This document shows positions 58,896 through 64,000 of a DNA stretch of 64,000 bases, one piece after another. Each line of letters opens with the position of its first letter. The stretch's first letter is position 1. The notes beneath the pieces are model-generated. The model was given only the letters and a program-made list of their open reading frames with translations, ran no database searches and was not told the origin of the DNA. Source of the DNA: Streptomyces sp. NBC_01551. Its GTDB lineage: Bacteria > Actinomycetota > Actinomycetes > Streptomycetales > Streptomycetaceae. A program made the position numbers and the translations under genes. Location: positions 5,483,501 through 5,547,500 of the forward strand of contig NZ_JAPEPX010000001.1 of NCBI RefSeq assembly GCF_026339935.1. Reading direction: 5' to 3'.

Positions 58896-59768
58896 TCAGG
58901 CGCGGCACAGGATCTCGCCGTTCAGGACCGAGAACCAGGCATCGGGCCGGGCACCCCAGGAGCGCCAGGCCTCGGCGATCTCCGCCAGGCCCGCCGGGGT
59001 GGCATGGCCGTCGGCCGTGGCGAGCGCGGCGTACGAGGAGGCCGTCGTCCGGTCCGCCCACAGGGACGACCACCAGGAGACCTCCTCCGGCGTGGCGTAA
59101 CACCAGGCCGTCGCCGAGCAGGCGATCTCCGTGAAGCCGGCCGCCTGCGCCCAGGACCGCAGCCGGCGGCCGGCGTCGGGCTCGCCGCCGTTGGCGCGGG
59201 CCACCCGGCGGTACAGGCCCAGCCACTCCTCCAGCCCGGCCTCTGCCGGGAACCAGGTCATCGCCGCGTAGTCCGCGTCCCGCACGGCCACGACGCCGCC
59301 CGGCCGGCACACCCGGCGCATCTCGCGCAGCGCCCGTACCGGGTCGCCGACGTGCTGGAGCACCTGGTGGGCGTGGACCACGTCGAAGGAGTCGTCCGGG
59401 AAGTCCAGCGCGTGCACGTCCGCCGTCGCGAACTCCGCGTTGGCCACGCCCCGCTCCGCCGCGTACGCGCGGGCCTGCTCGATCACGTCCTCGGCGGCGT
59501 CCACCGCCGTGACCCGGCCGCCCGGGGACACCAGGTCCGCCAGATCCGCCGTGATGGTGCCCGGGCCGCAGCCCACGTCCAGGACCGTCATGCCCGGTCG
59601 CAGCTCGCCGATCAGGTACGCGGCCGAGTTGCGGGCGGTGCGCCAGCGGTGCGAGCGCAGGACCGACTCGTGGTGGCCGTGGGTGTAGACGGCGGTCTCG
59701 TGCGCGGCGTGCGCGGCGTCCCCGGCGTGCGTGGCGTCCGCGACGTCCCCGGCATCCCTGGCGTCCAT
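58896..59768 (-). CDS. Class I SAM-dependent methyltransferase
   Basis: Methyltransferase of 290 aa. The SAM motif is TVLDVGCGPGTIT (about 61-73), the ribose acid is in VTAVDAAEDVI, and later motifs are ADVHALDFPDDSFDVVHAHQ and EMRRVCRPGGVVAVRD. The first 22 residues are an Ala/Asp/His-rich repetitive stretch. The UbiE/Arsenite-methyltransferase-like Methyltransf_11 class fits; the substrate is unknown. ATG 59768 has GAGGAG at 8 bp. It is divergent from the gene at 59968 with a 199-bp gap that is AT-richer near 59820-59860. Confidence 0.9.
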   Translation of the reverse strand: MDARDAGDVADATHAGDAAHAAHETAVYTHGHHESVLRSHRWRTARNSAAYLIGELRPGMTVLDVGCGPGTITADLADLVSPGGRVTAVDAAEDVIEQARAYAAERGVANAEFATADVHALDFPDDSFDVVHAHQVLQHVGDPVRALREMRRVCRPGGVVAVRDADYAAMTWFPAEAGLEEWLGLYRRVARANGGEPDAGRRLRSWAQAAGFTEIACSATAWCYATPEEVSWWSSLWADRTTASSYAALATADGHATPAGLAEIAEAWRSWGARPDAWFSVLNGEILCRA

Positions 59769-59967
59769 GGGTGACTCCTCCTCGTCGAAGTGTTTCCCGG
59801 CGTGGTGATCACGGTAGGGGATTCGATCGCCATGTGAGATATGCGTTTTGACATGTGGACACCATCCCGCTGCGGCAAGGGCAGTGTCCGGGCCGGTGGC
59901 AGGGTGAAAGCGGTGCGAGGACAGTGGGCCCCGGGGGAGAACACCACGGCAGAGGACGGTGAGACCC

Positions 59968-60540
59968 GTGCCGGACACGCTGCTCGAACAGCACGCCGCC
60001 GCGTTGGCCCTCTTCGGAGAGCGGGTGCGCGCCGTCGGCGCCGCCCAGTGGAACCTGCCGACCCCCTGTACGGAGTGGAACGTGCGGGAACTCGTCAACC
60101 ACGTCACGGGCGAGCAGCTCTGGATCCCGCCGCTCGTCAGCGAGGGCCGCACGGTCGAGGACATCGGCGACTCGCTCTCCGGCGACCGGCTCGGCGACGA
60201 CCCGGCCGCCACCTGGGAGCGGGCCGCGGCCGCCGCCCGGGCCGCGTTCACCGCGCCCGGGGCGCTGGACCGCACGGTCAGGCTCTCCTACGGGCCCGCG
60301 CTCGGCCGGGCCTACTGCTCGGAACTGACCGCCGACTGCGTCGTCCACACCTGGGACCTCTCGCGGGCCATCGGCGCCGAGGAGCGGCTGCCGGACGGGC
60401 TCGTGGAGTTCGCCATCAAGGAGGTCATGCCCTACGTGGACGGGCTCGCGGCCAGCGGACTGTTCGCCGCCCCGCTGGAGGTGCCGGCGGGCGCGAACGC
60501 GCAGACCCGGCTGCTGGCGATGGTGGGCCGGCAGGGCTGA
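59968..60540 (+). CDS. DinB/mycothiol-dependent maleylpyruvate isomerase-like protein (TIGR03086-type)
   Basis: Four-helix-bundle metal-binding protein of about 190 aa. The N-terminal motif LPTPCTEWNVRELVNHVTGE is characteristic, with His68-region ligand HV, and a later DCVVHTWDLSRAI supplies further metal histidines. Related enzymes use mycothiol as cofactor for isomerisation or thiol transfer. GTG 59968 is used; GTG 59959 is equally possible, since GAGG stands 3-12 bp ahead. It is divergent from the methyltransferase gene. Confidence 0.85.
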   Translation: MPDTLLEQHAAALALFGERVRAVGAAQWNLPTPCTEWNVRELVNHVTGEQLWIPPLVSEGRTVEDIGDSLSGDRLGDDPAATWERAAAAARAAFTAPGALDRTVRLSYGPALGRAYCSELTADCVVHTWDLSRAIGAEERLPDGLVEFAIKEVMPYVDGLAASGLFAAPLEVPAGANAQTRLLAMVGRQG

Positions 60541-60655
60541 GCGGGCGGCTCTCCTGGTCGCACCCCCGGGCGGACGACAACGGGCATGCCATGGCGAAAA
60601 ATCGTATAAAGGGCAGGTCTGGCGGAGTCCGACGAGCGCGGAAGGCGGGAGGACC

Positions 60656-61882
60656 GTGGAGGGGACGCAGCGCACGGTGGCGGAGGGCCGTGGCCCGGTC
60701 CGCTACGGCCCACCCGCGCCCGAGCCCGGCCTGCCGGTGCTGCCCGAGCTCGCCGCCGTCCTCGCCGAGGCCGCCCGGCAGGCCGTCCCCGAGCCCCCGG
60801 GCGGCGGGGAACCCGTACGGGAGGCCGCCTGCCGGCACTGGGCGCGGCGCGGGCTCGCCACCGCCCCCGAGAACGTGGCCGCCGGACCCGGCGCGCCCGC
60901 CCTGCTGCTCGCGCTGCTGGGCGCCTACGGGGGCGACGTCATGCTGCCCCGGCCCTGTCCCGCCTGGTGGACGCCACAGGTCCGGCTGCTGGGACGGCGG
61001 GCGTACCACGTGCCGACCCCGGCCGAGTGCGGCGGCGTCCCCGACCCGTACGCCCTGCTGGAGACCGTCCGCCGGGTCCGCGCCGAGGGCGGCGACCCGC
61101 GCGTGCTGCTGCTCTCGGTCGCCGACGACCCGACCGCGACCGTGCCGCCGCCCGAGCTGCTGCGCGAGGCCTGCGAGGCCGCCGCCGACGCCGATCTGTT
61201 CGTCGTCAGCGACGAGAGCTGGCGCGACACCGTACACCGGCCCCACGACACCCTCGTCCTGAGCCCCGCCGAGATGCTCCCCGACCGGGCCGCCGTACTC
61301 GTCGACCTGGCGGGCGCGCTGCTGCCCGCCGGGTGGCCCGCCGCCGTCGCCCGCTTCCCCGGCACCCCGCGCGGGACCTGGCTGCGGGCCCGCACCCTCG
61401 ACGTGCTCACCGCGACGGGCGCGCTCGTCGCCGGCCCGGTCGCCGCGGCCGCCGCGCACGCCCTGGAGGAGCCCGACGCGGTCGCCGGACGCGCCTACGC
61501 GGCGGCCGCCCTGCACGGCGCGGTGGCCGCCGCCGTGCACCGCGAGCTGCTCGCCGTCGGCGCGTTCGCGCGGCCCCCTCAAGCAGGCCGCCACCTGTAC
61601 GCCGACCTGGGCCCGCTGCGCGCGGGGCTGGCCCGGCACGGGGTGGGCGACGCGATGGAGCTGGAGGACTGGCTCGGCGCGCGGCTCGGCGCGCCGACGC
61701 CCGGCGGGCAGCGGTTCGCGGACGAACCGGTCGCGCTGCGGGTCCGGCTGTCGACGGGGCCCTTCCTCGGCGCGACCCCGGGGGAGCGGCTGGCCGCGCT
61801 GACGGCGCGCGACCCGCTGGACCTCCCGCACGTACGGGGCTCGCTGGAGCGCCTGCGGTCGGTCCTGGCCGGGCTGTCCTGA
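60656..61882 (+). CDS. Aminotransferase-fold homologue without any lysine
   Basis: Protein of 408 aa with the layout of fold-type I class I/II aminotransferases. VAAGPGAPALLLALLGAYGG would be the cofactor-phosphate region, and SDESWRDTVH at 185-194 matches the DExY motif. VLVDLAGALLPAGWP (214-228) sits where SxSKxxxxxGxR should hold the PLP lysine, and there it has Gly220. The sequence contains no lysine at all, so a Schiff base with PLP cannot form. It is therefore a pseudo-aminotransferase or has a different chemistry. GTG 60656 has GGGAGGA at 2-8 bp upstream. TATAAA at 60605-60610 may be its promoter. It is coupled to the next gene by TGATG. Confidence 0.85.
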   Translation: MEGTQRTVAEGRGPVRYGPPAPEPGLPVLPELAAVLAEAARQAVPEPPGGGEPVREAACRHWARRGLATAPENVAAGPGAPALLLALLGAYGGDVMLPRPCPAWWTPQVRLLGRRAYHVPTPAECGGVPDPYALLETVRRVRAEGGDPRVLLLSVADDPTATVPPPELLREACEAAADADLFVVSDESWRDTVHRPHDTLVLSPAEMLPDRAAVLVDLAGALLPAGWPAAVARFPGTPRGTWLRARTLDVLTATGALVAGPVAAAAAHALEEPDAVAGRAYAAAALHGAVAAAVHRELLAVGAFARPPQAGRHLYADLGPLRAGLARHGVGDAMELEDWLGARLGAPTPGGQRFADEPVALRVRLSTGPFLGATPGERLAALTARDPLDLPHVRGSLERLRSVLAGLS

Positions 61883-62910
61883 TGGGGGAGCGGACGCAGA
61901 CGCCGGCCCGTGGCGCCGTGGCGCGGCGGCCGGCGACGCGGCCCGAGCCGGTCACCCGGCCGCCGGGGGAGATCCGGCACTGGCCGCGCTCGTTCGCCGA
62001 CCGACTGACGACCCCGCTGCCCGGCGTCCGGGCCTTCGCCCGGCTCGCCCGCGAGGGCGCCTTCCGGCCCGATCCCGAGGGCCTGCGCGGCATCCCCGAC
62101 CTGCCGTACGAGCCGGCTCCGCTCCCGGAGGCGGCCCCCGGCGCGGTGTCCGTCACCTGGGCCGGGCACGCCAGCTGGGTGCTCCGGCTGGGCGGGCTGA
62201 CCGTCCTGACCGACCCGGTCTGGTCCCGGCGCATCCTGGGGACACCGGCTCGGATGACGCCCGTCGGGGTGCGGTGGGAGGACCTGCCGCCGGTCGACGC
62301 GGTGGTGATCAGCCACAACCACTACGACCACCTCGACGCGCCGACGCTGCGGCGGCTGCCGCGCGACACGGCCCTGTTCGTCCCGGCCGGGGTCGGGCGC
62401 TGGTGCCGGCGGCGCGGGTTCACGCGGGTGACGGAGCTGGACTGGTGGGAGTCCGCCGAGCTGGGCGGCGTACGGTTCGACTTCGTCCCGGCGCACCACT
62501 GGTCGAAGCGGTCGCTGATCGACACCTGCCGGACGCTGTGGGGCGGGTGGATCCTGACGGACGAACGGGGCGCGGGCCGGCAGGTCTACTTCGCGGGCGA
62601 CACCGGGTACGGGCACTGGTTCGCGGAGATCGGGCGCCGCCACCCGGGGATCGACCTGGCGCTGCTGCCGATCGGGGCGTACGCCCCGAGGTGGTGGCTG
62701 CGGGACGTGCACGCCGATCCGGAGGAGGCGGTGCGGGCGTGCCTGGACCTGGGCGCGCGGCGGATGGCCCCGATGCACTGGGCGACCTTTGTCCTGTCGG
62801 CCGAGCCGGTCATGGAGCCGCTCCACCGCGTCCGCGCCGCCTGGTCCCGCGCGGGCCTGCCCCGCGAGGCCCTCTGGGACCTCCCCATCGGCAGCTCCCG
62901 CGCCCTGTGA
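61882..62910 (+). CDS. Metallo-beta-lactamase-fold hydrolase (NAPE-PLD/UlaG-like)
   Basis: Zinc hydrolase of 342 aa. Metal motif HNHYDH at 145-150 (VVISHNHYDHLD), with His95-region GHASWVLRLGG, PAHHWSKR near 203-210, FAGDTGYG with the bridging Asp, and MHWATF near 295 as the last His. This is the pattern of NAPE-PLD-like phosphodiesterases. The N-terminal 30 residues are Arg/Pro-rich and probably disordered, without a clear signal peptide. The start overlaps the lysine-free homologue's stop by one base, so both are made together. Confidence 0.9.
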   Translation: MGERTQTPARGAVARRPATRPEPVTRPPGEIRHWPRSFADRLTTPLPGVRAFARLAREGAFRPDPEGLRGIPDLPYEPAPLPEAAPGAVSVTWAGHASWVLRLGGLTVLTDPVWSRRILGTPARMTPVGVRWEDLPPVDAVVISHNHYDHLDAPTLRRLPRDTALFVPAGVGRWCRRRGFTRVTELDWWESAELGGVRFDFVPAHHWSKRSLIDTCRTLWGGWILTDERGAGRQVYFAGDTGYGHWFAEIGRRHPGIDLALLPIGAYAPRWWLRDVHADPEEAVRACLDLGARRMAPMHWATFVLSAEPVMEPLHRVRAAWSRAGLPREALWDLPIGSSRAL

Positions 62911-63005
62911 CGGCCGGCGCCGGCCTGTGACGGCCGGCGCCGGCCTGTGACGGCCGGCGCCGGCCTGTGACGGCCGGCGCCGGCCTGTGACGGCCCGCGC
63001 CGGCT
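62906..63005 (+). repeat. 20-bp tandem repeat, four perfect copies plus one variant
   Basis: The unit TGTGACGGCCGGCGCCGGCC is repeated exactly at 62906, 62926, 62946 and 62966, and once more with changes at 62986-63005. The first copy begins inside the last codon and stop of the hydrolase gene, so each unit carries a TGA. GCCGGCGCCGGC in each unit is a self-complementary palindrome, so each copy can form a hairpin. It separates two convergent genes. There are no spacers, so it is not a CRISPR. Confidence 0.9.
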
Positions 63006-63056
63006 CAGCCCGGCCCGCCCCGGCCGAAGGCCCGCCCCGCGTCCCCCGGTCCCGCG

Positions 63057-63989
63057 TCAGAGGGTGGCGAGGTCCAGCCCGGCCTGAGCGGCCGCCGCCC
63101 GGACGGTCTGCTCCAGGAGCACCGCGATCGTCATCGGGCCGACCCCGCCCGGGACCGGGGTGATCAGCGAGGCCCGCGCCGCCGCCGACTCGAAGTGGAC
63201 GTCGCCGACGTTGCCCTCGTTGTACCCGGCGTCCAGGACCACCGCGCCCGGCTTGATGTCCTCGCCCCGGATGAACTCGGCCTTGCCGACGGCCGCGACC
63301 AGCACGTCCGCCTGGCGCACGATCGACGGCAGGTCCACGGTGCGGGAGTGGCAGTAGGTGACGGTGGCGTTCTGCTCCAGCAGCAGCATCCCGGCCGGCT
63401 TGCCCAGGATCGCGCTGCGCCCGACCACGACGGCGTGCTTGCCGGTCAGGTCCACGTCGTAGGCCTCCAGCAGCCGCATGATGCCGCCGGGGGTGCAGGA
63501 GACGAAGCCCGGCAGGCCGAAGCCCATGGCGGCGAACGAGTGCATCGTGACCCCGTCGACGTCCTTGCCCGGCGCGATCGCCTCGAAGGCCGCCCGCTCG
63601 TCGATGTGGTGCGGGACGGGGTGCTGGAGCAGGATGCCGCTGATCTCCGGGTCCTCGGAGAGCGCCGTGATCGCGGCGACCAGCTCCTCGGTCGTGGTCT
63701 CGGCCGGCAGCTCCACGTGGCGCGAGGTGATCCCGGCCTTGGCGCAGCGGTTCTGCTTCATCTTCACGTACGTGACCGACGCCGGGTCCTCGCCGACCAG
63801 CACGGTGGCCAGGCACGGAGCCGTTCCCGTGGCCTCGGTGATCTTCGCCGCGAGGGAAGCGGTCTCCTGCGAGATGCGGCGGGCGAGGGCGGTGCCGTCC
63901 ATCAGCCGGGCGGTCCGCCCCGGCTCGGCGGACGCGGACGCGGACTCGGACACGGTCTGGGGCTGCGGGATGGACTGGACGGTCGTCAT
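63057..63989 (-). CDS. folD: Bifunctional methylenetetrahydrofolate dehydrogenase/cyclohydrolase
   Basis: One-carbon enzyme of 310 aa converting methylene- to formyl-tetrahydrofolate with NADP. The catalytic segment YVKMKQNRCAKAGI holds the conserved Tyr and Lys; ILLQHPVPHHID and GKDVDGVTM line the folate site. VVGRSAILGKPAGMLLL is the NADP loop and PGGVGPMT the C-terminal signature. The first 28 residues form a Ser/Ala-rich extension not usual in the family. An internal Met at about residue 30 (MDGTALARRI) is an alternative start. The GVTMHSF string differs from the usual GxHPxN, suggesting that this is a second FolD type. Confidence 0.93.
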   Translation of the reverse strand: MTTVQSIPQPQTVSESASASAEPGRTARLMDGTALARRISQETASLAAKITEATGTAPCLATVLVGEDPASVTYVKMKQNRCAKAGITSRHVELPAETTTEELVAAITALSEDPEISGILLQHPVPHHIDERAAFEAIAPGKDVDGVTMHSFAAMGFGLPGFVSCTPGGIMRLLEAYDVDLTGKHAVVVGRSAILGKPAGMLLLEQNATVTYCHSRTVDLPSIVRQADVLVAAVGKAEFIRGEDIKPGAVVLDAGYNEGNVGDVHFESAAARASLITPVPGGVGPMTIAVLLEQTVRAAAAQAGLDLATL

Positions 63990-64000
63990 GGGGTCTCCTG

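Noticed and set aside
59820..59870. CATGTG/ACATGTGG repeats in the methyltransferase gap as an operator
   Set aside because: They are direct, short and imperfect; nothing beyond chance for an AT-richer promoter region.
62906..63005. Possible CRISPR array
   Set aside because: The copies are contiguous 20-mers with no spacers, no leader and no cas gene in the window.
61579..63816. A long minus-strand frame across the MBL gene, the tandem repeat and folD
   Set aside because: It crosses the repeat array and reads folD in the wrong frame; the translation is repetitive.

Overview
The window is very GC-rich chromosomal DNA from an actinomycete, most likely Streptomyces or a close relative. The signs are strong G/C third-position codon bias, many GTG and some TTG starts, 1-8 bp start/stop overlaps within operons, F420-type oxidoreductases, two SpoIIE-type phosphatases, a ccr-meaA ethylmalonyl-CoA cluster, and a GAAC-N4-GTTC damage box. 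I saw no insertion sequence, phage gene, CRISPR array, rRNA or tRNA. This looks like ordinary chromosome, with most of the novelty in small regulatory sites and in a few diverged enzymes. About 59 protein genes are supported.

Layout. 1-9.7 kb: the end of a MurJ-type flippase; a response regulator / histidine kinase / lipoprotein operon; a cytochrome P450; a membrane-anchored protein of unknown function; a secreted gamma-glutamyltransferase; a methionine aminopeptidase divergent from a small XRE regulator across an AT-rich operator; a small lipoprotein candidate and a PPOX/F420 protein. 9.7-17.7 kb: a low-complexity unknown protein, then a five-gene pyrimidine/hydantoin catabolic operon (amidohydrolase, aminotransferase, dihydropyrimidinase, LLM oxidoreductase, NCS1 permease). 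17.8-26.2 kb: an inositol-monophosphatase-family phosphatase, a phytoene-desaturase-like oxidoreductase, a VOC protein, a macrodomain protein, and two convergent multidomain SpoIIE phosphatases. 26.2-35.8 kb: a GlxA/AdpA-type regulator divergent from an isochorismatase-fold hydrolase with a perfect palindrome between them; Ada-AlkA fusion plus Ogt (alkylation repair); an unknown protein, a Nudix hydrolase, a BCCT transporter, a glycerate kinase, and pssA-psd (phosphatidylethanolamine synthesis).

36-45.3 kb, all on the minus strand: the ethylmalonyl-CoA pathway block. Read in transcription order it is a double-domain 3-hydroxyacyl-CoA dehydrogenase, a TetR regulator, ccr, meaA, a malyl/mesaconyl-CoA lyase-like CitE protein, a MaoC hydratase and an acyl-CoA dehydrogenase. 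Together these can take acetoacetyl/crotonyl-CoA through ethylmalonyl- and methylsuccinyl-CoA to glyoxylate and propionyl-CoA, and supply extender units for polyketides. The ccr upstream region holds two palindromes 22 bp apart and a 7-nt-period repeat that recurs upstream of the dehydrogenase gene.

45.6-64 kb: a HEAT-like protein, a RidA protein, a secreted tripeptidyl-aminopeptidase-like hydrolase, a radical SAM protein behind a LexA-type box, an SRPBCC protein, a peptide-degradation operon (DppA-type M55, M20, S9), two GNAT-like genes whose start codons overlap, an arginase-fold protein with two altered metal ligands, a DUF5107-like/TPR protein, a methyltransferase, a mycothiol-dependent-isomerase-like protein, a lysine-free aminotransferase homologue coupled to a metallo-beta-lactamase-fold hydrolase, a 20-bp tandem repeat, and folD.

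The observations I would follow up first are the aminotransferase homologue with no lysine at all, the two-domain dehydrogenase with complementary active-site changes, the F420-type enzyme in place of a pyrimidine dehydrogenase in the catabolic operon, and the operator architectures at 8.7, 27.2 and 42.3 kb. All family assignments were made by reading motifs; no database search was run.
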